The position numbers and the translations under genes were made by a program. A DNA stretch of 64,000 nt from an uncultured Bacteroidota bacterium (GTDB taxonomy: Bacteria > Bacteroidota > Bacteroidia > Chitinophagales > Chitinophagaceae), in contig CAIRYK010000009.1 of the NCBI GenBank assembly GCA_903882805.1, positions 1 through 64,000 on the forward strand. The letters run 5' to 3'. The notes under the pieces were generated by a model that ran no database searches, was not told the DNA's origin, and worked only from the letters and a program-made list of their open reading frames with translations. Shown here piece after piece: positions 55,201-63,658 of the stretch (its first letter is position 1; every line of letters begins with the position of its first letter).

Positions 55201-55253
55201 TTGAATAAACACACTTGCCGTTTAGGTCTCTAAAATTACTACAAATTAGGCGC

Positions 55254-55284
55254 CAAAAATATACCAATGTTAAAAAAACTCCAA
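55254..55284 (-). promoter_or_regulatory. Promoter TTG-N20-TATTTTTG of the DUF4783 gene
   Basis: On the minus strand TTG (55284-55282), 20-base spacer and TATTTTTG (55261-55254) match the consensus; about 54 bases before the start. Confidence 0.55.
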
Positions 55285-55526
55285 AAAAGTTGACATCATC
55301 CGACCAAAGCAGTAAGAGTAAATCAATTTTGTTTATTGTTATGGTATGCATTTTAGCGCTTAGTTCCCAAAGAGCAATAATCGCGCCGAAAATGAATCGC
55401 GCCAAAAATACCGCCCAATCTATCATTTTGTACTTGCCTGTTTAACCTTAGTAGTATTCATTTGTTGTTGTAATTGCATTGTGAAAAATGCAAGACTTAC
55501 CGTAATATTGACAGAGAAATATTTTT

Positions 55527-55853
55527 ATGAAAAAAGAAGTAGTTGTTACGCTCGCCGCGCTGTCTGTTATGCTTTTTGCTCAGTGCGCTAAGAAAATGAG
55601 TCCATCGACCAAGGAAAAGGCAAAAACAGAAACTGCCGAAGTAACGCCTAAAGCTGCAACACCAGAAGAGATGGCAATGGGTAAAACCGTATTTACCGAC
55701 AATTGCGGCAAATGCCACAAATTGCGCCAGCCCGGAGAATTTACAACAAAAAAGTGGGATAACATTTTGCCCACTATGTGCAAGAAAGCAAAACTGACAC
55801 CTGCACAAAGCACAGCAGTGACTGCATACGTGATGGCTAATGCCAAAAAATAA
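55527..55853 (+). CDS. Small c-type cytochrome lipoprotein
   Basis: A 108-residue lipoprotein (LFAQC lipobox; start MKKEVVVTLAALSVMLFAQC) with one haem site CGKCH (NCGKCHKLRQPGEF) and an LPTMCKKAKLT segment that may give the distal methionine. After a Lys/Thr/Glu-rich linker the domain is minimal. Likely an electron-transfer protein on the outside of the inner membrane or on the outer membrane. Confidence 0.82.
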   Translation: MKKEVVVTLAALSVMLFAQCAKKMSPSTKEKAKTETAEVTPKAATPEEMAMGKTVFTDNCGKCHKLRQPGEFTTKKWDNILPTMCKKAKLTPAQSTAVTAYVMANAKK

Positions 55854-55911
55854 AGCTGTAGGGGCCCAATAAAATCAAGAATACTACTACATACTCCTAA
55901 AATTGAATGCT

Positions 55912-56325
55912 ATGAAAAACTTTAAAATACTGATAACAGCGCTTGCACTGCAATGCCTGGCGATGGGCGTAAATGCCCAATCTATGCAGGACGGACACTA
56001 CAGCAATACGGGCTACATAAAAAGCGACGGCACGATACAGGACAGTCACTACAGCACAGTAGGCTATTTCAAAAGCGACGGCACGATACAGAACAAACAC
56101 TATAGTACCATAGGCTATGTGCGCGACGGTAAGGTGCAAGACAGCCACTATAGCACAATAGGCTATATAAAGAGCGACGGAACTGTGCAAGATAGCCATT
56201 ACAGCACAGTAGGGTATGTGAAAAATGATGGTACAGTGCAGGATAGCCACTACAGTACTATAGGTCATGCGTCGGGCATAAAGCGCGAATGGGCGGCTGC
56301 GTTCTATTTTTTCTTTAAGTTTTAG
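55912..56325 (+). CDS. Secreted short-repeat beta protein
   Basis: A 137-residue protein with signal peptide MKNFKILITALALQCLAMGVNA. The mature part is almost only 16-17-residue repeats QDSHYSTxGYxKxDGTx (five full, a sixth partial), followed by a hydrophobic C-terminal tail AAFYFFFKF. The pattern agrees with proteins called five-fold beta-flower, though I did not verify that. The last aromatic tail resembles an outer-membrane insertion signal. Function unknown. Confidence 0.75.
   Translation: MKNFKILITALALQCLAMGVNAQSMQDGHYSNTGYIKSDGTIQDSHYSTVGYFKSDGTIQNKHYSTIGYVRDGKVQDSHYSTIGYIKSDGTVQDSHYSTVGYVKNDGTVQDSHYSTIGHASGIKREWAAAFYFFFKF
55987..56268 (+). repeat. Tandem 48-51-bp coding repeats
   Basis: Five complete and one partial unit of 17 codons (one of 16) coding for QD(S/G)HYSTxGYxKSDGTx. 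The DNA copies differ by third-position changes more than amino-acid changes, indicating selection on the protein. Confidence 0.8.
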
Positions 56326-56430
56326 CGGCAGCGCTGCGCCAACCGATGATGCGATAAAGCTGTCTTTAATACGAGTATAATGATAGGAGCAGCAGCAGAA
56401 GCTGCTTCACCAAATAACAAACGACTGAAT

Positions 56431-57273
56431 ATGATAAAAAAGCGTGTACTATTAGTTCTGGTTCCCATTGTAACCATGTTGTTTTCGTGCAAAGACAAAG
56501 CCGCAACTACTGCCAGTGGTTCGAAGTTGGATGAACATTACATGAAGGGTAATGAACTGGTGCTCAACGACGACTTTGTAAATGCAAAAAAAGAGTTTGA
56601 AGCTGCGTTAAAAACAGATAGTAACAACTGGCGCGCTTGTTATCAGCTGGCTGGTATACATGAGTTGGAAGGCGATTTTACAAAAGCGTTGTATTATTTT
56701 AATAAGTCGGTGGAGATAAATCCGAAATTTACATTAGGCTATTACAACAAAAGCAATGTAGCAGAACTGATAGGTGACGAAAAAAGTAGTATGCGCGATC
56801 TGAAAACGGCAATAGAACATAAAAAGGATTTCTTTCTCGCTTTGCTGTCAAAAGGACGTAAGGAGTACAGTACCGGTAAATTTAAAGACGCCATTGCCGA
56901 TCTTGATGAGGCTATAAAAGTGAATCCTAACTTCTACCTTGCCTATAGTATGAGAGGCTCTTGCAAATATCGCCTTGGCGATTTTCAAGGAGCTATTAAT
57001 GATTTTAACAGCGAAATAAATTTGAAACCCGATCACTTGATGGGGTTGATTAACAGAGCTTCGGCCTATGCTGAAATGAAAAACTTTCATGCGGCTATTG
57101 ATGATATTAACACCGTAATGAATCTTGATCCTATGTGGTCGCAGGCATATATATACAGAGGTATGTTTTATTACAGGGCCGGCGTTAAGGACAGCGCTTG
57201 TGGCGACTTCAGGGTAGCGTATAAGATGAAAAATCCGGAAGCCGAGAATTATTCTAAACAGTATTGTAAATAA
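56431..57273 (+). CDS. TPR-repeat lipoprotein
   Basis: A 280-residue lipoprotein (MIKKRVLLVLVPIVTMLFSC) whose mature part is about six tetratricopeptide repeats (for example WRACYQLAGIHELEGDFTKALYYFNKSVEINPKF and YLAYSMRGSCKYRLGDFQGAINDFNSEINLKPDH). Scaffold for protein-protein contacts in the envelope. A Cys-rich end (SACGDFR...QYCK) may form a disulfide. The next gene (mlaE) has its own promoter. Confidence 0.85.
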   Translation: MIKKRVLLVLVPIVTMLFSCKDKAATTASGSKLDEHYMKGNELVLNDDFVNAKKEFEAALKTDSNNWRACYQLAGIHELEGDFTKALYYFNKSVEINPKFTLGYYNKSNVAELIGDEKSSMRDLKTAIEHKKDFFLALLSKGRKEYSTGKFKDAIADLDEAIKVNPNFYLAYSMRGSCKYRLGDFQGAINDFNSEINLKPDHLMGLINRASAYAEMKNFHAAIDDINTVMNLDPMWSQAYIYRGMFYYRAGVKDSACGDFRVAYKMKNPEAENYSKQYCK

Positions 57274-57285
57274 CCGGAGGCGCGG

Positions 57286-57314
57286 TTGCAGGTGGATAAA
57301 TCTACCTACATTTG
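57286..57314 (+). promoter_or_regulatory. Promoter TTG-N18-TACATTTG of the MlaE gene
   Basis: TTG (57286-57288), 18-base spacer and TACATTTG (57307-57314) match the consensus. The box ends 8 bases before the start codon (57323), so the mRNA would have almost no leader. Confidence 0.6.
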
Positions 57315-57322
57315 CACTAAGT

Positions 57323-58063
57323 ATGATGCAGTTTTTCGGCCATTTAGGCAAGATTGTTCTGATGGTAAAAGAAGGTTTCCGAAAGCCGGAAAACGGGGCC
57401 GTTTACTGGAAGGAGTTTATGCAGCAATGCAACGATATTGGTATACGGTCTTTCCCTATTGTTTTTATCATTTCCCTGTTCTTGGGCATGGTTACTACTG
57501 TGCAGTCGGCCTATCAGTTGGTGAGCCCCTATGTGCCAATCAGCGTTGTTGCCGGTATTCTCCGCGATTCGTCTATTCTTGAGTTGTCACCCACTATTAT
57601 CAGCATCGTGTTGGCAGGCGTTGTGGGTTCGAAGATAGCGTCGGAGTTGGGCAATATGCGTGTGAGCGAGCAGATTGATGCGCTCGAAATAATGGGTATC
57701 AATACTAAGACCTACCTTGTGTTGCCAAAGATTACAGCAGCGTTGATAATGGTGCCGAGTCTTGTAATAATATCTATTTCATTGAGCATTGTGGGCGGAT
57801 ACCTTGCAGGTGTTTTTTCGCACATACTCACTCACGATCAGTTTATGAAGGGACTGATAAAAGATTTCCTACCGTATAATCTGTTTTTTGCTCTCGTAAA
57901 AGCCTTTGCCTTTGCGTTGGTCATTTCCATTATACCATCGTATTATGGCTATTATGTAAAAGGCGGCGCGCTCGAGATTGGTCAGGCATCTACCACGTCG
58001 GTGGTAGTAAGCTGTATCCTTATTCTGTGTATGGATTATTTGTTGTCCGCATTATTGCTTTAA
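57323..58063 (+). CDS. mlaE: MlaE-family ABC transporter permease
   Basis: Inner-membrane permease of the Mla phospholipid transport system. The 246-residue protein has the family's FGHLGKIVLMVKEGFRKPENGAVYWKEFMQQCNDIGIRSFPIVFIISLFLGMVTTVQSAYQL, then SKIASELGNMRVSEQIDALEIMGINTKTYLVLPKITA and the C-terminal membrane helices. The usual partner ATPase MlaF and MlaD are not in this window; a convergent mtgA follows. Almost leaderless start. Confidence 0.88.
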   Translation: MMQFFGHLGKIVLMVKEGFRKPENGAVYWKEFMQQCNDIGIRSFPIVFIISLFLGMVTTVQSAYQLVSPYVPISVVAGILRDSSILELSPTIISIVLAGVVGSKIASELGNMRVSEQIDALEIMGINTKTYLVLPKITAALIMVPSLVIISISLSIVGGYLAGVFSHILTHDQFMKGLIKDFLPYNLFFALVKAFAFALVISIIPSYYGYYVKGGALEIGQASTTSVVVSCILILCMDYLLSALLL

Positions 58064-58245
58064 CAATCCATAATATTTCAAAACGTGTTTTGTTTATTGT
58101 AAAGAGTGCAGGGTGGAGTTTCAAACCTGTTTTGGGGCTAATTTGTCCTTCAATTCATCAGTCGTTTCAAAGTGTTGGGCCGTCACTGCCAAGCCATACA
58201 TATAGGGTTGTAGTATAATGCTGTAATTTATACCTGCAGGCTCCG

Positions 58246-58977
58246 CTACGGCGTTCTTGTTACATCGTCTACATCCTCGTCGCCTTCCAGATTGTTCATT
58301 TGAGTAAGTATTTGCGGGTAGCGCCACGATACGCGCCTGCTCATAGGTTTCACCGTAAATCGTTTTGGGTTGGGCAGGCAGGCTATTATCATTGCGGCTT
58401 CTGTTCGTGTCAGGTTCTTAGCATGCTTCCCAAAATATTTTTGCGCTGCCGCTTCAATACCAAAAATGCCCGGCCCCATCTCTATTACGTTCAGATACAC
58501 CTCCATTATGCGGCGTTTGCCCCACGTCCATTCTATCAGTTGGGTAAAATAAAACTCGGGTACTTTGCGAATGTAGCGGGTAATGCCGCTGCCCTGCCAC
58601 AAGAATACGTTTTTAGCTGTTTGCTGACTTATGGTGCTGGCGCCGCCGCCGCGCACACGGCTTTTCTTTTTCTTTTTTGTGGGCGCATTCAGGCTTTTAT
58701 CCAGCGATTTCCAGTCAAATCCGCCATGTTCCGGAAACAATTGATCTTCGCTGGCCATGGCTGCCAGCTTCACATCGGCAGGTATCTCGTTCCAGCTCAC
58801 ATAGTCGCGTTTCAGGCCATAGCCGTCAGTAATAGCCCCTATCTGGGTCATTGTTATGGGAGGCATCATCCAGCGGCACAACACAGTATATACCAGCGAA
58901 CCTATAAATAGGTATAATAGGATACGTAGCGATAGGCGTACTATTTTGCGGAACTTTGATATGTCTTTCTGTGCCAT
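58246..58977 (-). CDS. mtgA: Monofunctional peptidoglycan glycosyltransferase
   Basis: Family GT51 enzyme polymerising lipid II to glycan strands. The 243-residue protein has one N-terminal membrane helix (RLSLRILLYLFIGSLVYTVLCRW), catalytic glutamate region SEDQLFPEHGGFD and GASTISQQTAKN, plus the WTWGKRRIMEVYLNVIEMGPGIFG segment. Start chosen at MAQKDISKFRK; the frame opens 10 codons further. Single gene. Confidence 0.93.
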   Translation of the reverse strand: MAQKDISKFRKIVRLSLRILLYLFIGSLVYTVLCRWMMPPITMTQIGAITDGYGLKRDYVSWNEIPADVKLAAMASEDQLFPEHGGFDWKSLDKSLNAPTKKKKKSRVRGGGASTISQQTAKNVFLWQGSGITRYIRKVPEFYFTQLIEWTWGKRRIMEVYLNVIEMGPGIFGIEAAAQKYFGKHAKNLTRTEAAMIIACLPNPKRFTVKPMSRRVSWRYPQILTQMNNLEGDEDVDDVTRTP

Positions 58978-59132
58978 TGGGTCGGCGAAAATAATATTTT
59001 TTTGCAATACAGGCGATGTCCGCCCTAATTAGCGCTGCATACGGCGATGAAAGCCGTGCTTTCAAATTATTATAGTTCCGGAATTTCGGAATAAAGCCGC
59101 TTTTTTCTACATTAGGGCTCTAATAAATCGTC

Positions 59133-59678
59133 ATGAGCAAACAATTAGGTATAGGATCGCGCGTAGATCATCCGCATTTCGGTAGGGGCGTAATAGTAGA
59201 TACAGCCGCCGAGTTTTATATTATTTGGTTCAAAAGTCAGCAAGGCGTAAAAAGCATAAGTAAAGACTATGCCGACCTAAAAACGCTGGAAGAGGTAGAA
59301 GCTACGCCGGGAAGCGACAAGATAACTATTGCGGATATAGAGCAGGCATTGAGCAATATACTGGATTTGAGATTGCACGACACACAACTGGTGCCCATTG
59401 GGCCAAGGTGGCGTCGCGGCAATATGATACTGAAGCCGGGCGACCCAACGCTGCAGTCGAAAGAGGTGCCAATAGAAACCTTTTTTCATAAAATAGTGAT
59501 GGTGCGCGACAGGCTAAGAGTGATGGAACAGAAGATAAATGCGCACAAGGGGCTGGAGGAAGACGAGAAAATAGACTTGCAACAGTATATTACAGCAGTT
59601 TATGGTTCGTTAACCACCTTCAATGTGTTGTTTAAAGAAACCCACCATCAGTTTAAGGGGATGAGCACAAAAGACTAA
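59133..59678 (+). CDS. Unknown protein with KOW/Tudor-like N-terminal segment
   Basis: A 181-residue cytoplasmic protein. The N-terminal ~45 residues (GIGSRVDHPHFGRGVIVDTAAEFYIIWFKS) resemble the Tudor/KOW-type tail of UvrD-like helicases and some RNA polymerase-binding proteins. The C-terminal part is helical with RDRLRVMEQKINAHKGLEEDEKIDLQQYITAVYGSLTTFNVLF, conserved in form among Bacteroidota. No function known. It may bind nucleic acid or RNA polymerase; that is inference from the N-terminal pattern only. Confidence 0.65.
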   Translation: MSKQLGIGSRVDHPHFGRGVIVDTAAEFYIIWFKSQQGVKSISKDYADLKTLEEVEATPGSDKITIADIEQALSNILDLRLHDTQLVPIGPRWRRGNMILKPGDPTLQSKEVPIETFFHKIVMVRDRLRVMEQKINAHKGLEEDEKIDLQQYITAVYGSLTTFNVLFKETHHQFKGMSTKD

Positions 59679-59724
59679 CAACAAATTAAAAACTTACAAT
59701 TTCACTCACTAACAGGTACCCATA

Positions 59725-61089
59725 ATGAAATTACGCTTGCTCGCTGTTTTGGCGCTTTTGTCTTCATCTGTATCTTTTGCGCAAGACTCGCTAATGTTTC
59801 GCAAAATAGCCGATGAGGTTATGACACACGGAAAGTGTTACGATGATTTGCGGGTATTGTGCAAAACCGTTGGTCACCGCATCAGCGGTTCGCCGGCTGC
59901 TGCAAAAGCGGTTGTGTGGGGCGAAAAAGCTATGCGCGCCTCTGGCGCCGATAAAGTATGGTTACAGGCCTGCGATGTGCCGTACTGGTACCGGGGTAAG
60001 GAGAAGCTGATGCTGAAAATTGGCAAGAAGTATAAAGAGGTAGATGCGGTATCGCTAGGCAATAGCCATGGCACCGACGGAAAACTACTGAAGGCGCCTA
60101 TTATAATGGTGCACAACTTCAATGAATTTAAGGCATTGCCCGAACGTGTGGTAAAAGGTAAGATTGTGTTTTTCAACTACCGTTTCCGTCAGGATTTTAT
60201 ATTCACATTTCAGGGTTATGGCGATGCTGTTAAGTATCGGGGCGGCGGACCAAGTGTAGCTGCCGAAAAAGGAGCTGTGGGCGTTATTATCCGATCTATG
60301 TCTACAGGTTGCGACGATTATCCGCATACAGGTGGCACTTATTACAAAGACTCTACTAAGAAAATACCCGCAATGGCGTTGGGCAATACCACTGCCGATG
60401 CGCTGGAGAAAGCCTGCGAACACGGACAAGTAATGGCTAAATGGAAATCGGAATGCCACATGAAGCCTGGACTGGTGCGTAGTTATAACGTGATTGGCGA
60501 AATAAAGGGTAGCGAGCATCCGGAGCGTATCATTACTGTTGGCGGCCATTTGGATTCGTGGGATGTAGGCGAGGGCGCACAGGACGACGGCGCAGGTTGC
60601 GTTCAGTCGATTGAGGTGTTGCGCGCCATGAAGGCATTGGGCCTCCGGCCAAAGTATACCGTACGGGCAGTGCTGTTTATGAACGAAGAAAACGGCCAAA
60701 AAGGTGGACAAGCCTATGCCGATTCGGCCATTGCACTCAAAGAAAACCATGTGTTGGCCATAGAGACCGATGCCGGCGGATTCTCGCCACGCGGGGTGGG
60801 GCTGGAAATGAGCGATGCGCAAAAGGCGGCTATTGTAAAGTACAGAGATTTGTTTCTGCCCTATGGCGTATACGATTTCGATCATGAAGGCGGTGGGTCG
60901 GATATAGACCCGCTGCGGCAGAAAATGAAGGTGCCGCTTGCCGGTTTGTCGCCCGATTCGCAGCGTTATTTTGATTTACACCATACCAATAACGATGTGT
61001 TTGAGCAGGTGAACCACCGAGAGCTGAAATTGGGCGCGGCTACGTTGGCGCAGTTCATTTATTTGGTAAGCGAGCACGGCTTGCTGTAG
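59725..61089 (+). CDS. Secreted M28-family peptidase
   Basis: A 454-residue zinc peptidase with signal peptide MKLRLLAVLALLSSSVSFAQ. Zinc ligands are in VGGHLDSWD, GAQDDGAG (bridging Asp), NEENGQKGG (general base and ligand Glu), IETDAGG and LHHTNNDVFEQ. A PA-like insert occurs around residues 115-210. The pattern is like carboxypeptidase Q. Secreted to the periplasm or outside; no T9SS sorting signal. Confidence 0.9.
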   Translation: MKLRLLAVLALLSSSVSFAQDSLMFRKIADEVMTHGKCYDDLRVLCKTVGHRISGSPAAAKAVVWGEKAMRASGADKVWLQACDVPYWYRGKEKLMLKIGKKYKEVDAVSLGNSHGTDGKLLKAPIIMVHNFNEFKALPERVVKGKIVFFNYRFRQDFIFTFQGYGDAVKYRGGGPSVAAEKGAVGVIIRSMSTGCDDYPHTGGTYYKDSTKKIPAMALGNTTADALEKACEHGQVMAKWKSECHMKPGLVRSYNVIGEIKGSEHPERIITVGGHLDSWDVGEGAQDDGAGCVQSIEVLRAMKALGLRPKYTVRAVLFMNEENGQKGGQAYADSAIALKENHVLAIETDAGGFSPRGVGLEMSDAQKAAIVKYRDLFLPYGVYDFDHEGGGSDIDPLRQKMKVPLAGLSPDSQRYFDLHHTNNDVFEQVNHRELKLGAATLAQFIYLVSEHGLL

Positions 61090-61243
61090 CAGTATAGGTA
61101 ATGGTAAAGTAAAATTTCAGAATAAATAGTAGGCAGGTATTATTAAACAACCATCTTTGGTCAATAAGCCGGAACTTTGCGCCGGATATGGCAGACAAAG
61201 CAGCCATAATAAAGAATGTATCTTATTTTCTAACAAAATGATT

Positions 61244-61279
61244 CAATGGCATTAGGGGGCGCGCTCCTTAATGCCATTG
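61244..61279 (+). terminator. Stem-loop 18 bases before hemB
   Basis: CAATGGCATTA (61244-61254) pairs perfectly with TAATGCCATTG (61269-61279); G/T and G/C pairs extend the stem inward, and GGTTTTAT follows. It is 155 bases past the M28 stop and only 19 bases before the hemB ATG, so it may be a terminator of the peptidase gene or a hemB leader attenuator. Confidence 0.55.
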
Positions 61280-61297
61280 GGTTTTATATCGGGTTGT

Positions 61298-62278
61298 ATG
61301 CATCTTACTAGAAGAAACAGAATATTACGTCAGTCGCCGGCCATAAGGGCTATGGTAGCCGAAACTACTTTGAGCCCCGCAGATTTTATTGCCCCGCTGT
61401 TTATTACTGAGGGTATGGGCGTTAAGGAAGAAATAGCGTCGATGAAGGGGTATTACAGAATGAGCATAGACAATGCCATACTGGAAGTAGAAGAACTGTG
61501 GTCGCTGGGTATAAAATGCGTATTGCTGTTTATAAAATGCAGCGATGAGCTTAAAGATAATAAAGGCACAGAAGCCCTAAACCCTATAGGGTTGATGCAG
61601 CGCAGCATTCGCGCTATAAAAAATGCGCTGCCCGAAATGGTGGTAATGACCGACGTAGCCCTTGACCCGTTTTCTATCTATGGGCACGATGGCATAGTAG
61701 AAGGCAATGAGATTGTAAATGATGCAACTGTAGAAACCTTGGCGCAAATGAGTGTGAGTCATGCGCAGGCTGGAGCCGACTTTGTGGCGCCCAGCGATAT
61801 GATGGACGGACGCATCAAGGCTATTCGCGACGCTCTGGAAAACAATGGCTATACCAAGACGGGCATTATGGCTTATAGCGCTAAGTACGCTTCGTGTTTC
61901 TACGGGCCATTTAGAGATGCACTGGATAGCGCTCCAGGTTTTGGCGACAAGAAGACCTATCAAATGGATTACGCCAACCGCAGGGAAGCAGTAAAGGAAA
62001 CGCTGATGGATGTAGAAGAGGGCGCAGACATAGTGATGGTGAAGCCTGCGATGGCTTATCTGGATATAATACGCGAGGTGAAAGATAGTGTTGCAGTGCC
62101 GGTAAGCGCATACCATGTAAGCGGCGAATATGCTATGATAAAAGCAGCGGCGCAAATGGGCTGGCTGGATGAGAACAAAGCCATTTTGGAATCGTTGACC
62201 AGTATAAAGCGCGCTGGGGCAGATCTGATTGCTACTTATTTTGCCAAAGACGCCGCAAAACTCCTACTGAATAAATAA
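61298..62278 (+). CDS. hemB: Delta-aminolevulinic acid dehydratase (porphobilinogen synthase)
   Basis: Condenses two 5-aminolevulinate to porphobilinogen. The 326-residue protein has the Schiff-base Lys196 (MAYSAKYAS) and Lys249 (MVKPAMAYLD). The metal segment is DVALDPFSIYGHDG (119-132): aspartates replace the zinc cysteines, so this is the zinc-independent, Mg/K-type enzyme. I start at MHLTRRNRILRQ; the frame opens nine codons earlier but within the hairpin. hemL follows after 9 bases. Confidence 0.96.
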   Translation: MHLTRRNRILRQSPAIRAMVAETTLSPADFIAPLFITEGMGVKEEIASMKGYYRMSIDNAILEVEELWSLGIKCVLLFIKCSDELKDNKGTEALNPIGLMQRSIRAIKNALPEMVVMTDVALDPFSIYGHDGIVEGNEIVNDATVETLAQMSVSHAQAGADFVAPSDMMDGRIKAIRDALENNGYTKTGIMAYSAKYASCFYGPFRDALDSAPGFGDKKTYQMDYANRREAVKETLMDVEEGADIVMVKPAMAYLDIIREVKDSVAVPVSAYHVSGEYAMIKAAAQMGWLDENKAILESLTSIKRAGADLIATYFAKDAAKLLLNK

Positions 62279-62287
62279 ATAACGATA

Positions 62288-63577
62288 ATGATAGAGAATA
62301 GTAAAAAACTGTTTGAGCGTGCGCAGCGCACCATTCCGGGAGGCGTCAATTCGCCGGTGCGGGCTTTTAAAAGCGTGGGCGGTACACCTTTGTTTATGGA
62401 GCGGGCTGCAGGCGCCTATATGTACGATGCCGACGATAATAGGTATATCGACTATATCAATTCGTGGGGCCCAATGATATTGGGCCATGCTTATCCTGCG
62501 GTCGTAGAGGCTATTCAGGAAAAGGCAGCGCTCTCTACTTCGTTTGGCGCGCCTACTGAACTGGAAATAGAAATGGCCGAGCTAATTGTAAGCATGTCGC
62601 CTAATGTGGATATGGTGCGCATGGTAAGCAGCGGCACAGAAGCATGTATGAGTGCGCTACGCCTTGCGCGCGGCTATACAGGTCGGAATAAGTTTATAAA
62701 ATTCGAAGGTTGTTATCATGGGCATGCCGATGCTTTTTTGGTGAAGGCGGGTAGTGGGGTAGCCACATTTAATATACAGACTGTGCCGGGCGTAACAGCG
62801 GGCGTATCTATGGATACGCTTACTGCGCCTTACAACGATCTTGCAGCAGTGCAGCAACTGGTGGCTGATAATGCCGGTGAAATAGCCGCCATCATTATAG
62901 AGCCTGTTGCAGGCAATATGGGTTGCATCGTGCCGCAGCCCGGATTTATGCAGGGCCTTCGCGATATTTGCGATAGAGAGGGAATTGTATTCATTTTTGA
63001 TGAAGTAATGACTGGCTTCCGGCTGTCGGCGGGGGGCGCGCAGCATAGCCTCGGTATTAATGCCGACCTAGTTACCTACGGTAAGGTGATAGGCGGCGGC
63101 ATGCCTGTGGGCGCCTTTGGCGGTAAGCGCGCCATAATGCAGCATATAGCTCCTTTGGGTAATGTATATCAGGCGGGTACATTGAGCGGCAATCCACTAG
63201 CTATGATAGCTGGCTTTACTATGCTAACTACATTGAAAAAGAACCCCGGTATTTACATTGAGCTTGAAGAGAAAACGGCCTATTTGCACAGCGGTTTGCA
63301 CAGAGTGTTTAGCAACGGCGACCAGCCTTTTGTCATCAATCGGTTTGGGTCAATGATCAGTATTCACTTTAGCGATAAGCCGGTAACAAATTTTGCCGCC
63401 GCCGCAAGCGCTAACAATGCCTACTTCAATCAGTTTTTCCATGCTATGCTTGCGGAAGGAATTTACCTGCCGCCATCAGCCTACGAAACATGGTTTATCA
63501 GCGCAGCATTATCTATAGACGATATAGACCACACGGTAGCCGCTGCAGAGCGTTTCGTGCTAGCAACAAAAAAGTAG
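62288..63577 (+). CDS. hemL: Glutamate-1-semialdehyde 2,1-aminomutase
   Basis: PLP enzyme converting glutamate-1-semialdehyde to 5-aminolevulinate. The 429-residue protein shows [17 protein letters not shown] near the start, [22 protein letters not shown] (~115), [11 protein letters not shown] (~237), and the PLP lysine in [18 protein letters not shown] (~265). Together with hemB it makes an operon, and with hemA at 5779-7005 it completes the C5 route. Confidence 0.97.
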   Translation: MIENSKKLFERAQRTIPGGVNSPVRAFKSVGGTPLFMERAAGAYMYDADDNRYIDYINSWGPMILGHAYPAVVEAIQEKAALSTSFGAPTELEIEMAELIVSMSPNVDMVRMVSSGTEACMSALRLARGYTGRNKFIKFEGCYHGHADAFLVKAGSGVATFNIQTVPGVTAGVSMDTLTAPYNDLAAVQQLVADNAGEIAAIIIEPVAGNMGCIVPQPGFMQGLRDICDREGIVFIFDEVMTGFRLSAGGAQHSLGINADLVTYGKVIGGGMPVGAFGGKRAIMQHIAPLGNVYQAGTLSGNPLAMIAGFTMLTTLKKNPGIYIELEEKTAYLHSGLHRVFSNGDQPFVINRFGSMISIHFSDKPVTNFAAAASANNAYFNQFFHAMLAEGIYLPPSAYETWFISAALSIDDIDHTVAAAERFVLATKK

Positions 63578-63590
63578 AACCAATATACCA

Positions 63591-63638
63591 TATAATAATA
63601 GTGGCGCAATCTTTGCAGGTTGCGCCACTATCATTATA
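63591..63638. terminator. Bidirectional terminator after hemL
   Basis: TATAATAATAGTGGCGCAA (63591-63609) pairs with TTGCGCCACTATCATTATA (63620-63638), one mismatch. It separates hemL from the convergent thioredoxin-like gene. Confidence 0.75.
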
Positions 63639-63658
63639 TAACTGTACTATACTGTATT

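Noticed and set aside
55193-55426. 77-codon minus-strand ORF with hydrophobic segments overlapping the DUF4783 start
   Set aside because: Contains the likely DUF4783 promoter (55254-55284), and an opposite-strand ORF of equal length exists over the same bases; no family pattern. Kept as doubtful only.
55215-55445. 76-codon plus-strand ORF before the cytochrome gene
   Set aside because: Basic, low-complexity and antisense to the ORF above; no signal or domain.
55897-56268. Long minus-strand ORF opposite the repeat protein
   Set aside because: Its openness follows from the repeating codons of the plus-strand gene; signal peptide and composition favour the plus strand.
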